Assembly (NCBI GenBank): GCA_950295325.1
Contig: OX485804.1
Location: 14,074,001-14,138,000, forward strand
Direction: 5' to 3'
Origin: Polytrichum commune
Lineage: Eukaryota; Streptophyta; Polytrichopsida; Polytrichales; Polytrichaceae
Length of the DNA: 64,000 nt
Made by a program: the position numbers and the translations under genes. Shown here in pieces: positions 11,641-22,464 of this stretch; the first letter of the stretch is position 1; every line of letters starts with the position of its first letter. The notes beneath the pieces were generated by a model. That model saw only the letters and a list, made by a program, of their open reading frames with translations, was not told the DNA's origin and made no database searches.

Positions 11641-12488
11641 AGATTTCTTGTTTTGTAACTCCCAAGCCAATGGATTTCCAAGGATCCATTGGCTCCTTAG
11701 TCTCGTGTGGTTCATATCATTCCATGCTTCATACCTCATTGTGAGCATGGCTACTCTACACTTGTTCAAACTATAGAGAGCTTGAAGATTGGTAAACCCC
11801 TCAATAGCTTGAGGTTAGGCTGAAAGCTTGCCAACTCCAAGTATCAAAACCCCCAAAAATTGCAAGTTCAAGCTCTCAATCTAAACTCTAGTGTGAAGAA
11901 GGCCTAACTCTCGAGCAGTTGTTAAGTAGCCTCCTAGTCAAAGCAACCAGTAAAAAGGAAGGATCAATCACTAATTAGTCAATCTACACTGCATTTAAAA
12001 TCAAAAGTATACATGTGCCACATCGATGCATTTAGGGCGTTTTTAACCCCCTAAAGCCCAAAGCAAGTTCTTCCCCCCAAAAAATCTAAAACAACTCAAT
12101 CCGATTTAGAATTTCAATATATTAAATATGAAAATAGAATAAAACACACAAACGCACACATGTGCACATGGCAACATCTCTTATGATAATTTTAAGCGTA
12201 TAGATGAAAAATTTGTAAAGTTAAGATTGTTCACCCAAATTTTCAACCGTCGATGTGTCCAAAATTCAAAATTTAGAAGATAAAAATGTAAGTCGATGTG
12301 TCGGGCAGCAGTGAGTGCCCGGTGAAAACCTCTGCCTTGGCCTTTAGGGGTTAATGGATAATAGTCACTAAGTACACAATTTTGCTTTTTTGAGGTTATG
12401 TGTTAGTTTTGGGGTAAGCCTGGTTACTTATTGACTAGTTGGAGTAGTGGGACAAAAGCTAGCCCACCTGGGCAGAGAACATGCCTAG
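11641..12488. other. intergenic, unrecognised
   Basis: No supported frame or element ends. Confidence 0.4.
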
Positions 12489-12490
12489 GG

Positions 12491-13406
12491 GTTGAATAGG
12501 GCAAACATTAAACACCCCCGCACAAACTTTTAGGGGTGTCAGATCCAGGCGAGGGCATCCCTCCCAAGAAACTTTTGAACCCTACTGAAAATTGTTACTC
12601 CCCCGCCCAACTTTGAAAAAAACATTGCCCTTGCATTCATGAAGGCCGCTTGACTACAAATCCCATATTGAGTGCACTTCACCTTCAAGGTCCAAAATCC
12701 AATATATATGTTCACTTTCATTGAGTAAATAAGCAATTGATTGGGATTTTATTATCAAAGTGAAATTGTCAATAAAGCTTGTAATTGACTTGGAAGTCAA
12801 AAATATTACAAAACCCTCGATAGCATTGAGATTATAATTTTTGTGACTTACAATTTGAAATTTTCTTTGTCATTCTAAAATGATGCTTTAATTAGTGTGT
12901 TGATTTAGTTTGTATATTTTCATAATATTTTAGGTGATGTGAAAGTAGACGACATCACCTAAAATATTATAAAAATACACAAACTAAATCAGCACACTAA
13001 TTAAAGTGTCATTTTAGAATGACAAAGACAATTTCAAATTGTAAGTCACAAAAATTATAATCTCAAAGCTAGTGAGGGTTTTGTAATATCTTTGACTTCC
13101 AAGTCAATTACATGCTTTATTGACGGTTTCACTTTGATAGTGAAATCCCAGTCAATTGCTTATTTGCTCAACGGAAGTGAACATATGTATTGGAGTTTGG
13201 ACCTTGAAGGTGAAGTGCACTCAATATGGGATTTGTAGTCAAGCGGCCTTCATGAATGCAAGGGCAATGTTTTTTTTTTGGGAAGTTGAGCAGGGCAAGC
13301 AACAATTTTCAGTCGGGTTTTAAAATTTTCCCAAAGGGTTGGCCCCGCCCGAAGATGACACCCCCAAAAGTTTGTGCGGGGGTGTTTAATGTCTATTGTT
13401 GAATAG
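12491..13406. mobile_element. foldback (long inverted repeat) element with 9-bp target duplication
   Basis: Two arms of about 440 bp (12500-12940 and 12952-13397) are reverse complements of each other around an 11-bp loop. Both outer ends read acattaaacacccccgcac after orientation. GTTGAATAG flanks the element at 12491-12499 and 13398-13406, a 9-bp direct duplication. Long inverted ends with 9-bp duplications are typical of Mutator-like (MULE) foldback derivatives; that assignment is inference. There is no coding capacity. A transcript would fold into a very long hairpin and could feed small RNAs. Single arms of the family occur at 5119-5565 and 46800-47285. Confidence 0.85.
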
Positions 13407-13552
13407 AGACCATACTACAACATTGTGTTCAAAATACTATAAATTACAGTAGCATCTTAAGGAACAGGAATGGCGTAATTTAGCTTATAAGCCCATTTTT
13501 GTGGCAAATGTTCAAGCAACCTTGCTTTGCAACCTTTAGAGATCCAAGGCGA

Positions 13553-13841
13553 CTTAACACATAAATAAATAAATAAACAACGTTGGACAATCCGACGTGA
13601 ACTTGAGCGTGTTGGCCCTACCTTGCTCAAGATATCCTCTTGGTGCAAGGTGGGGTTTACTGCCTACCTAGCGGTGGGTGCCCTCTTGGCATCCTACCTA
13701 CATAGCTAGTTCTTTTCCGTCAGGTAGAGAGAAGATTTTACAGCAGGAACCGAACCACCAACCACTCCATTTGGAAGTGGGTACCTCTCCATCACCACCT
13801 GGTAGTTTAGGGTCGTCACGGAACTGGCTTAACACACATAA
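13553..13841 (-). mobile_element. tRNA-derived SINE, (ATTT)n-tailed type
   Basis: On the minus strand it begins at the cgtgacgaccctaaactacc head, carries a box-B-like ggttcggttcc, and ends in a (TTTA)n tail (the ataaataaataaata tract at 13561-13575). A near-duplicate cttaacaca(ca)taa lies at both edges (13553 and 13828) and looks like the target duplication. The region between the box B part and the tail (13580-13720) is shared with the copy at 31966-32241. Confidence 0.72.
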
Positions 13842-14655
13842 GTTATACATGAAGTAATGAAGCAAGCAAGTTATCTTTTGCCACTTGCTAATGTTGTAGG
13901 TTTATCAGTGACAGGCCTGTTCAGCACATGTTGCAGGTGTTTGTTCAAACTTGCCGATCCAAAGGAAAGCTGTCACATGGGTGAGCTTGCATTATATAAC
14001 CTCACGAATAAATGCGTGAGGGAGCTAGGGCTCCAAGTTGTGAAAGCCACAACAAGAACATGATCGAGATGCCCTTACTATCATATGAATGAGTCCGTGA
14101 AATGTGCAAGTTAGTCAACAATTCAGTTTGGTTTGAGGTGATGCATGTACATTGTGTATATGAGAAGCACATGCTAAATTACAGTGTGTCAGGCAGTTTC
14201 AATACAAGAAGCTGGAACCAGCTGCTGCTGATGATCGAATGCCGCGTGCGAATTGTATATATTGAATGTTAGGTCAAATGGAACAATCCACGCAGCAGCT
14301 GGTAGCTAGCTAGCATGATTTTTGGGTGGTCATGCAAATCGTTTTGTGAGATCGAACCCCTGACATGCGTCACAGTCCGGTTCCCTGTTCCTCCAACAGT
14401 TGACAAATTCTCACACACATGAATAATCATAAAGAAATCGCCCCTGGGAAGTGCAACAGTAATAAAATACTACACTATGTGATTGAGTGAACTATTTTTG
14501 ACAATTTTTTTTGTTGGTCAGGACATATAGAACATTCTTTATTTTATTTTTACAATTGCCAAGAGATATATATATACAAGGGACGTGGATGGTGGCCCTG
14601 AAAAAGAGACTTCAGCACAAACTTGTTGAGGTTGAAAACATATCCAGTATTTTCG
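13842..14655. other. intergenic, unrecognised
   Basis: The open frame at 13857-14063 has no recognised motif. Small self-complementary spots (cagcagctggtagctagctag) occur near 14290. Confidence 0.4.
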
Positions 14656-14659
14656 CACA

Positions 14660-14820
14660 TCCATAACATTATTCAAATCCATAACAATGTTATGTGGGAC
14701 TGATAATATTCCACGTAGTATTCTCGGATATTCTCCACATTCAAATTGAATATCCAGGAATACTACGTGGAATATTGTCCGTCCCACATAACATTGTTAT
14801 GGATCTGGATAATGTTACGT
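14660..14820. mobile_element. palindromic MITE
   Basis: The left arm (ccataacaatgttatgtggg, then ac-tgataatattccacgtagtattc) is repeated inverted at about 14758-14817, with an inner stem ggatatt...gaatatcc between. It is about 160 bp and has no coding content. The aatattccc / tatgtgggactgacaat text at 26340-26410 is a partial relative. Confidence 0.7.
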
Positions 14821-15415
14821 CTTTGGGTTACGCGCAGCAATTGAATTAGTCCATCATAAACCAATCCAGCGTTTTTCGTGGCGGTGTTTCACGTCCGAGG
14901 GGCCCGCCTCCCCTTGCAGTCGGTGCGTTTTCTTGGTTCTCGATTCATTTGGCATTGGCTTTGTTGGCCTCTTGTCTCAAAAAAACAAAATAAACCAATC
15001 CAACATCACCAAGTATTTCATTGTATACGTCATTATCCCCATGGAGTCAATTCCAAAATATAAGCCATGTGAATACACGTTTAAGATCCACTTACCTTAT
15101 TGTGAATAGAGACAAACAATGAACATGGATGGAGGATGTTATGTGCCCACAATAGGGCGACATATGTCACCTACATTGATATGTGCAATAAGGTTGCCTT
15201 GCGAATAGGCTACCTCTTTACCCATGAAAATTACTTTGAGTCACATTAAGATTACAAAAAATTACAATTCTTGTTCATTTCTATATATATAAACCTATAT
15301 ATATATATATAATGTAATTTGTTACTTTGATGATGAATGTTCATTATAGTGTGGAATGTCAATAAAGTAGGGTGGGGCAACCTAATTGCACATATCAATG
15401 TACGTACCGAAAGCG
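14821..15415. other. intergenic, unrecognised
   Basis: An (AT)n tract lies near 15283-15312. Nothing coding. Confidence 0.4.
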
Positions 15416-15417
15416 AG

Positions 15418-15893
15418 AGTGAGGCCGTACTTCACACATGAGATTGAGGGCCCACGACCATTGCACTTCAAGCACTCCCATTGGTGGAAAAGGCGGAGCC
15501 AGTCAAAAGTTTGCTTCGCACTACGCTTGAGGGACCAACGGAGCATGTGAATGCAAGATGGATGTAAAGTCCACATGGATTCGTACATGGCATCAAATGG
15601 ATCATGTTTCATGACCACTTGGACTAATTTCAAAAACCACCTCTCGGAAGTCGGCCTAACACAAAACCGGAAAACCATGGCACCCTAAAATCTCACAACC
15701 TTTGATTCACTATACATTATCATATCTGAAGACCCCGTGTGAATAGAAAATCCATTGAAATCGCACTTGGTTGAGGGCCCGTGACCACACGCGATGGATT
15801 CAGGAGGTGTCTCAGGACGGCCTTTGTACACTTTCTTTCGGGCTCTCACAAATTCATGGTCACGGCTCTTGACTCGCCTTCGAAGTGGCCCCG
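15418..15893. mobile_element. PIF/Harbinger-like element, long subtype, decayed ends
   Basis: Colinear with 19801-20307: gccgtacttcacacatgag start, cacttcaagcactc(c/t)cattggtgg, gatggatgtaaagtc, aaccacctct, ggttgagggcccgtgaccac, and the ggtcacggctcttg...gaagtggcccc end. The ends are mutated and no clean target duplication is visible. Confidence 0.65.
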
Positions 15894-15894
15894 A

Positions 15895-16095
15895 GTGAGT
15901 CCTTACAAGTCCTTTGCTGCGGCGTCCTTTCGGCCAACACAGAAGCAGCACTTGGTGGACCGTGATTCGTGTGCAGGCTCGTTAAGATTAAGAGTGATGG
16001 GCTTCCCAAGATTAGGGCCGTGTGTGTGTGGGTGGGGGGCAAGCGGATCGGCTGCACGGGAGGTTACTGCAACAAGCTTATACCGGTCCTGGCAG
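15895..16095. other. intergenic, short GC-rich block
   Basis: Contains a (GT)n-like run near 16020-16030. No gene recognised. Confidence 0.35.
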
Positions 16096-16096
16096 T

Positions 16097-16351
16097 GGGG
16101 GCTGATACCAGGGCCACACCAAAAACCCCAACAGCTTCAGTAGACAGAAACACCAGCCCTACGTATTCTCCGGGAATACAGGGTTGGGATTTCAGATGGC
16201 TGGAGCTACTGGAGTGGCTGGAAGAAGGCGGGTAGCCTGCAACCAGCAGCTCCAGCCATCTGATTATATCCCAACCATGTATTCCCAGAGAATACGTAGG
16301 GCTGGTGTTTCTGGCTGGGCCTACCGGTGTGGCCCTGGTATCAGCCCCCAG
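16097..16351. repeat. GC-rich palindrome
   Basis: The left arm (ggggctgataccagggccac ... accagccctacgtattctcc ... gatggctggagct) is repeated inverted at 16248-16351. The arms are about 105-110 bp, separated by 40 bp. It abuts a CCGGTT-family element on its right. Overlapping open frames here are by-products of the GC-rich palindrome. Confidence 0.7.
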
Positions 16352-16359
16352 CAGTGCCC

Positions 16360-16572
16360 GGGAAGTTTTTGGACATAGTTGGTCAAGATCCCAATGATTC
16401 TAAATCCAGCCGGTTACATGTTGAAATCTTCCGGTTTTGCTTTATTCACTCGAGGTATATTCTTCCATAGATTCTTCTAAAATGAACGCTAATTCTCCTG
16501 AAGTCTCCAACGCCAACCGGTTATTTCTCAAACTCAACTGGTTCATATGTAACTAACCGTCGGTTCTTCCCA
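16360..16572 (+). repeat. CCGGTT-family element
   Basis: Ordered blocks: gggaagtttttggacatag, gtcaagatccc, ccggttacatgttg, gaggtatatt, accggttatttctcaaact and gtaactaaccgtcggttctt. About 210 bp. Confidence 0.7.
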
Positions 16573-16730
16573 GACATAGGCCCCCAGCTCCCTGATGAAT
16601 CAGGCTGGTGGATGCAAGGAGCCATTTCAGTGGCAGAGACACACACACACTCATTCACACTCCAGGCCCCAGGCTCCCAGATCTCCTGACACTGGCTCTG
16701 CACCTCCAACCAGTGTCAAGGGAGATTTGG
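16573..16730. other. insertion-like spacer between CCGGTT copies
   Basis: Repeated ccaggc / cagtgtc words and a short (CA)n tract at 16640-16652. Origin unclear. Confidence 0.3.
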
Positions 16731-17115
16731 GGCAACGTTGGTTGAGATCGAATTGTTTCTGAGAAGGCCAACGCAATGAACGGGGAGAGCCGACCACTAC
16801 TGTCGTTTACTGCAGAGGAACCAGTTGACTTTGAGAAATAACTGGTTGAAGTTCAAGATTACAGGAAATCGCCGATCGTTTCGATAAAAATCTATGGAAC
16901 ACACCTCAATTCGATGAACGCAAGCCGAAACGTATCAACATGTAGCCAGTCGGACTTGGAAACACTAGGGATCTCGATCGATTATGCCCCAAAACCGGTC
17001 GAAGTTCAAGACTTCAGGAAATCGCGGATCGTTTCGTGAAAATCTACGGGAACATACCTTAATTCGATAAGCGGAAGCCGAAACGTATCAACATGTAGCC
17101 AGTTGGACTAGTGTC
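16731..17115 (-). repeat. CCGGTT-family element with internal tandem duplication
   Basis: The block that starts gaagttcaaga(t/c)t(a/t)cagg and runs through gccgaaacgtatcaacatgt and agccagt(c/t)gga occurs twice (from about 16850 and 17000; period about 150 bp). Confidence 0.65.
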
Positions 17116-17117
17116 TG

Positions 17118-17360
17118 GGGGAGCTTTTGGGGCGTACTCGATCAAGATCCAAGTGTTTCCAAGTCCAACTGGTTACATGTTGACATCTTCTGTTTTTTTT
17201 TGTGTTTTTTTCCTTCCCCTCTGTATTGATATGAGATATATTCCATGGATTCCTCTAAAATGATTGGTACACTATTTATGATACTCAGTGTCTGGGGAGG
17301 TTTAAATCTTGAACTTGAACCAGTGATTTCTCACAATCAACCAGCTCATTTGTAACTAGA
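17118..17360 (+). repeat. CCGGTT-family element
   Basis: tgtctgggggagctttt start, then gatccaagtgtttccaagtc, caactggttacatgttgac, gaggtatatt-like text, and caaccagctcatttgtaact at the end. Confidence 0.6.
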
Positions 17361-18525
17361 GTCATCTCCTTTGGATCTACTCATTACAACGTTTATGGGG
17401 ATACTGATGGCAAGTGTCATTTGTGCACACTTTAGTCAACTTGTGGATCATTATGTAACATAGGCATGTCCCTCATAGCATTATTGAGCATACTCATGCC
17501 AAGACATTAGTGAGCGCACTTGAACGCCAATTGTCATGAGTTGACACTTGTGGTGAGGTTGTTAATCATCAATGTAACATGGTATACGCCTCAAAACATG
17601 GTAAGTGGCACTATCACACATGTGGCAGCAATAACAAAAACGGTGTAGTAGTCTCTAACCCAACCATCCATCTCCTTTTAGCAACCCATGGGTGTTATTC
17701 AATCGATTTTTCTTGTTCTCGGTGTCTATTGATCAGATTTACAAATCTTTGATGAAACATCAACGAAAATCAAACCCCCTTTGAGTTGGTTATGGTTATT
17801 GAAAATGCATGTGTTGGTTTCCTAAATGAATACAAAAGTCTTCCCAATTGTGTTGGATTACTAAGTATAGATTATTTCATGACAACTTATTAAATAACAT
17901 TTAAATGTGTAGTGTAATGTTTGTGTCTTTGATGAACTTATCTACTGTAGGTTGACTGATAAAATTGTGTGACACAATTAAACGGATGATGCGGGGTTAG
18001 TCTTGCATGCTTGGGTTACTTACCCACCTTGGAGTTGTGTGTGGTTCCACTTCGAGCACCCAAAGAGAATTCCCCGGGCCACTCTAGCAGCCTTGCTTGT
18101 GTTTTTGGCAATGACACAAAGTGTTGTTTCATTTGTCTTTAAGAATACGAAAATAAACAAACAAAAGAGAAATAGAGTAATGTTACGTTTCTTTCTCTTT
18201 CATGAGTCCCATCACCGGCTTCCCAAATGAAGGAAGGTAGGTAAGCCATGGAACTCATATATAAGGTACACCATGATGAAGTATTATTTGCTCCGGTGTG
18301 GGATGAAATGACGGCAGAGGCTAGGAAGCACTCTGTACATGCTGCCAGGTGGCAACTCTGCAGTGGCCGAAACCCATGTAGTCAGTCCCCTCTGGCCCCG
18401 GAAACGAGCGCCAAGGCACACTAATTAAGGTAACTTGTATGTGGGGGTGTTCTCAAATGTGACGGTCACTCTCAGACCACTGTAGTGGAGTGGGAATATG
18501 ACAAGGTTTGTCGTTTAAGAGAGGA
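17361..18525. other. intergenic, unrecognised
   Basis: The frame at 18003-18230 has no motif. No repeat ends. Confidence 0.4.
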
Positions 18526-18529
18526 CACT

Positions 18530-18730
18530 CCAAAGACACTTGTCGCAATGAGATTGGACTATGTGCTTGAAATGTGGCCACCATTCTAAGTTCATTAGTT
18601 AACACGACTGGAGGAACCTAAGTCATGTGATCATTTTGAAGAGGACAAGACTCTTCACTTTGACTTTCACATAACTCTGGCATCTAACTTTACATAACAT
18701 CACTCAACACTTAGCTGGTGTCAAGCGCTC
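18530..18730. repeat. dispersed repeat, 'cttcactttga' family
   Basis: Shares agattggactatgtgcttgaaat, gttcattagttaacac and gactcttcactttgac with the copies at 2340-2560 and 22905-23095. Confidence 0.5.
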
Positions 18731-19560
18731 TCGTTCCCAAAAAAAATCCGGAGCATGTTTACATTAGATAAACACTAACATGGTTTACACCTACTACTGT
18801 GTGATGAACATTTGCGTGCGTAGAAAATAGCATGGTCAACTGTACTTTATGTGTGGATTGAAAATTAAGGTGGCTTATGAACTAGTACAACGCTTTTTTT
18901 TGTAAACATAAAATATCAAAAAATATTGATATTTTCGGTATAGAGTGCATATTATATTTCTCAATCCACAGTGTTTCATGTTTGTGTAAAAGACATTGAT
19001 TCGAAGTTCCTAGTTTTTGACTGTATCAAAACGTGGGCTCAAAAATGGCGTGGGTCAAAGAAATTGACATGGATCAAAATTATAGTCTCCCACAATAAAA
19101 ATGTGTAGAAGGTGTAGTTAGAGGGATGTGAAGAAGTGAGTTACCGGGTCCATCACATGCTCCGGTAGCTTCCAATGCATAGTGGCGCGAGGTGGCATGG
19201 TGGTAGTGGTTCAAAAATGTGAAAAATTGGTTTGGTTCAACTTGGTGACAACAAATTGGGAACAACCAATAATAAGGGGACCACAATGCCAACATGTTAG
19301 TGCCAACCTCAAGTTTCTACACTTGGTTTAGCCTAAATCACGTGGGAGGTGGATCTACATTGACTGAATTATCCATTGCAACATATTTGTGGGCCTACAA
19401 AGCAACGTTTTGGGACCGAATAACACTAAGCCTGATTTTGAAAATTAGAATGACAACTTATGTGATTCGTAGTTGCTAACCGAATGAGACAATTCATGAT
19501 CCCATCCAACAGCCAAAACTTTATGCGGAGTTGGAAGTGGCCATGCTTAAGTAGGGCCAT
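18731..19560. other. intergenic, unrecognised
   Basis: Short frames at 19080-19295 and 19294-19479 carry no recognised motif. Confidence 0.4.
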
Positions 19561-19564
19561 GCAG

Positions 19565-19775
19565 TGTCCGGGGAGATTTATCGGTTGAGATCCTAGTGTT
19601 TCCAAGTCCGACCGGTTACATGTTGACATCTTTTGATTTTCCTTGATAAAATGGAGGTATATTCTCTAAATTCCTCTACAACGATCGATAATTGTCCCGA
19701 AGTCTTGAACTTCAACCAGTTGTTTCTCAAACTCAACCGGTTCATCTGTAACTAGCAGTCAGTTCTCCCCGTATA
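19565..19775 (+). repeat. CCGGTT-family element, well preserved
   Basis: Starts with TGTCCGGGGAGA and ends with ..GTTCTCCCCG. Between them are ggttgagatcctagtg, ccggttacatgttgacatc, gaggtatattctc, tgaacttcaaccagttg and aaccggttcatctgtaact. About 210 bp. Confidence 0.75.
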
Positions 19776-19797
19776 TTGGGTCCTTGTCATCCCTTTT

Positions 19798-20310
19798 TTA
19801 AGGCCACTTCATAAACGAGACTGAGAGCCCGTGACCACTACACTTCAAGCACTCTCATTGGTGGAAAAGGCGGGGCCGGTCCAAGTTCACTTCACACTAC
19901 GCTTGAGGGACCAACGGAGCGAGTAAGTGAATACAAGATGGATGTAAAGTCTACATGGATTCCTATGTGGCATCGAATGGATCACGTGTCATGGTCACTC
20001 GAATTATTTTAAAAACCACCTCTTGGAGTTAGGCCTAGCACAAAACCGGGAGACCATGGCACTCTGAACGCTCACAACCGTTGGTTTATTCTATTTCATG
20101 ATGCATGAGGACCCGCGTGAATAGAAATTCATTGAAATAGCATTTGGTTGAGGGCGCGGTCACACATGACTTCACACTACACTACACTTGAGGGTCCGTG
20201 ACCACACTACATGATGTGGGAGGTGTGTTGGGACGGCCTTTGGACATTTTCTTTTGGGCTCTCACAATCTCATGGTCACGGCTCTTGGCTCGTGTGTGAA
20301 GTGGGCCTTA
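19798..20310. mobile_element. PIF/Harbinger-like element, long subtype
   Basis: Element 19801-20307 (507 bp) between TTA copies at 19798-19800 and 20308-20310. Starts (A)GGCCACTTC and ends GTGTGTGAAGTGGGCC. A TTA target and GGGCC ends are the pattern of Tourist-type PIF/Harbinger MITEs. No transposase is encoded. Confidence 0.75.
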
Positions 20311-21113
20311 GGGCCGCTTTACACCTAGAGGCCAGGCCAATTCCCCTTGAGGCCGATTGCATGAAATTTTAGCCCCTTTTGGGTTTGGAGGCCAGCCTCA
20401 ACTACACATTACAATAAGATTATAACAAAGGCCAATTTTCCCATATGTAAAGGCTTTAGGGCCAAGAAGCCAGGCTGATTCAATAAATCTAGCATAATCG
20501 AAGCGATCTAGCATAGAGCTGCTCAAGTTTCCACAAAATCCAACGGATTTGGTTCGCTGAATAAATCACATTTTATTTTAAAAAGTTCTTTTTTTTTAAA
20601 ATCTGACATTGGCCTCGAGGCCAAGAATTGGTCCTCCATTTTGGGTGCACCCAATTCAACGGGCTTGGGCCATGTTAGAACATGCATTTTTTGATTAAAA
20701 AAATCGTACCACCCAATCGCCCCAACCTCTAGGTGTAAAGGGGTTGGGGCCAATTTTAGCCTTTTGACCAATCACAAGTGAAGATTTCAAGCCTCTTACA
20801 CAACGAATTGGCCCGCCCTCTAAGTGTAAAGGGGTTGGGGCCGATTTCAACCTTTTGACCAATCACAAGTGAAGATTTCAAGCCTCTTACACAACGAATT
20901 GGCCCGCCCTCTAGGTGTAAAGGGGTTGGGGCCGATTTCAACCTTTTGACCAATCACAAGTGAAGATTTCAAGCCTCTTACACAACGAATTGGCCTGCCC
21001 TCTAGGTGTAAAGGGGTTGGGGCCGATTTTAGCCATTTGACCAATCACAAGTGAAGATTTCAAGCCTCTTACACAATGAATTGGCCCGGCCTCTAGGTGT
21101 AAAGTGGCCCTAC
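20308..21113. mobile_element. TIR element with GGGCC(G/A)CTTTACACC ends
   Basis: Element 20311-21110 (800 bp). The inverted ends match over more than 30 bp with two differences, starting GGGCC(G/A)CTTTACACC and continuing through TAGAGGCC. It abuts the previous element and shares the TTA at 20308-20310; the right flank is TAC, so the duplication is not clean. It is probably PIF/Harbinger-like. Its right half is a 91-bp tandem array built around a copy of the element's own end. Confidence 0.72.
20735..21106. repeat. 91-bp tandem array, four units
   Basis: The anchor ccaatcacaagtgaagattt recurs at 20768, 20859, 20950 and 21041, a constant 91-bp step. Each unit includes ggcccgccctctaggtgtaa, which is the element's terminal sequence, followed by ggggttggggcc. 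The units are almost identical, so expansion or homogenisation is recent. Confidence 0.93.
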
Positions 21114-21428
21114 GTAGTGTGGGCTTGGCATATGAGTGGCTGGGCAGACTGCTATTCTAATTCTAAGTTTAATTGGGTAGCGTTCACGAAGGTGCGGCTG
21201 CCTGCATCTGAGATCTCATCAGCCTGTTCCTCCTCAGTGCCAGTTCCCCAGTTGACATTTGCAAGGGGACTTTGTGGCCACACCTGCCTCTGCCTCCCCT
21301 GATTTCAATTCAATAGGGGGCGGTGGAGGCCGGAGCTCATTAAGTGCCAAACTGCCACTTCCACTTATGACTAGCCTAGCTAGCTAGCTACTACCCCAAC
21401 AGTCTTCTTGTGACACTTCTTCAATGGC
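21114..21428. other. intergenic, unrecognised
   Basis: Moderately GC-rich. No supported gene. Confidence 0.35.
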
Positions 21429-21429
21429 C

Positions 21430-22464
21430 CGGCCCCTCACTCCCCACCCGACTTTAGCTAATAAGCCTAGAAGTTGGTTCTAAAAACACGGCCTTCACAC
21501 CGTCAACATTCTATACTGCCCAGCCTAGTTGGCAAATGATGTTGCATGGTTTGAGGGCGGAGGTTCTAATGCCCCCTCCCCACTTGACATTAGCTAAGCC
21601 TAAAAGTGGGTTCTTAAAAATGATGAGTGTTCACACCATTGACATTATCTAGTGCCGAGCCTAGTTGGCAAATGATGTGGCATGGTTTAAAAGTGGAGGT
21701 TTTAAGCTAAAAACTACCGACCCTCCCATCGGTACCTAGACATGAGGCAAGAATGTAGGACCTCTAAAAGTGTTGCCTCCCGCCCTTGTGATTGGTTGCT
21801 TTTAGTCTTAGCTATGAGGGCACGAGGAGCTCCATTAACAAAAACCGATGGTAAGTATTAAGGCATTTGGGGATGGGACAAAAACTATCCAACATTCATT
21901 GGTTGGTAGATAAAGCAATGAACATGTGTGAAAGCTACTTAACTAAAACCTACTTGGAAATCTCTAGAGCAAGTTCTTGTAGGTGCATTGGGATGGCCGG
22001 ACGTGTCCGCTATAACCGAGGGAGCTTTACCTGGGTTTTAGGGAAGTCTTTGGTTATTTGCTAATGTCAAGTGGGGAGGGGGCATAAGCCTCAAGCACCG
22101 ACCCTCCCATCGGTAGTGTCGCCTCCCGCCTTTGTGATCGGTTGTTGTTTAGTCTTAGCCATGAGGGCACGAGGGGCTGCATCAACAAAAACCCACGGTA
22201 ATTAAGATAGATGAGCAATCATGCATTTGGCGATGGGACAAAAACTACCCAACATTCATCACTTGGTAGATAAAACCATGACCGTGTGTGAAAGCCACTG
22301 AACGAAAACCTACTCAACAGTCTCCGGAGCAAATTCTTGTAGGTGTATTGGGATAGCCGGACGCCTCCGCCATAACCGGGGGAGCTTTATCCGACAATTA
22401 TTAGGAAAGACTTTGGTTATTTGGTAAAGTCGGTCAGGTGGGGGAGGGGGGCGGGGGGGCATTT
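21430..22464. mobile_element. outer TGCCCCC-family element, split by a younger copy
   Basis: The left part (21430-21566: ccccacccgactttagct, ttggttctaaaaacacggcc, ttggcaaatgatgttgcatg) and the right part (22088-22464: cgaccctcccatcggtag to ggtcaggtgggggaggggg) make up one diverged element of about 515 bp once the inner copy is removed. Confidence 0.65.
21567..22087. mobile_element. 515-bp TGCCCCC-family element with TAA target duplication
   Basis: Element 21570-22084 starts TGCCCCCTCCCCACTTGACA and ends with its reverse complement. TAA flanks it at 21567-21569 and 22085-22087. The same family lies at 47859-48372, 514 bp, with a TCA duplication. Three-base targets suggest PIF/Harbinger-like or CACTA-like transposition; TAA fits the former. 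Non-coding. Confidence 0.8.

Noticed and set aside
15418-15893. Adjacent frames at 15382-15678 and 15685-15951 that look moderately protein-like
   Set aside because: They lie in a non-coding Harbinger-like element whose relatives at 19.8 and 41.6 kb have the frames broken.
20521-21044. Repeated minus-strand peptide frames (MVK.LKSAPTPLHLEG..)
   Set aside because: Translation of the 91-bp tandem array, not a repeat protein.
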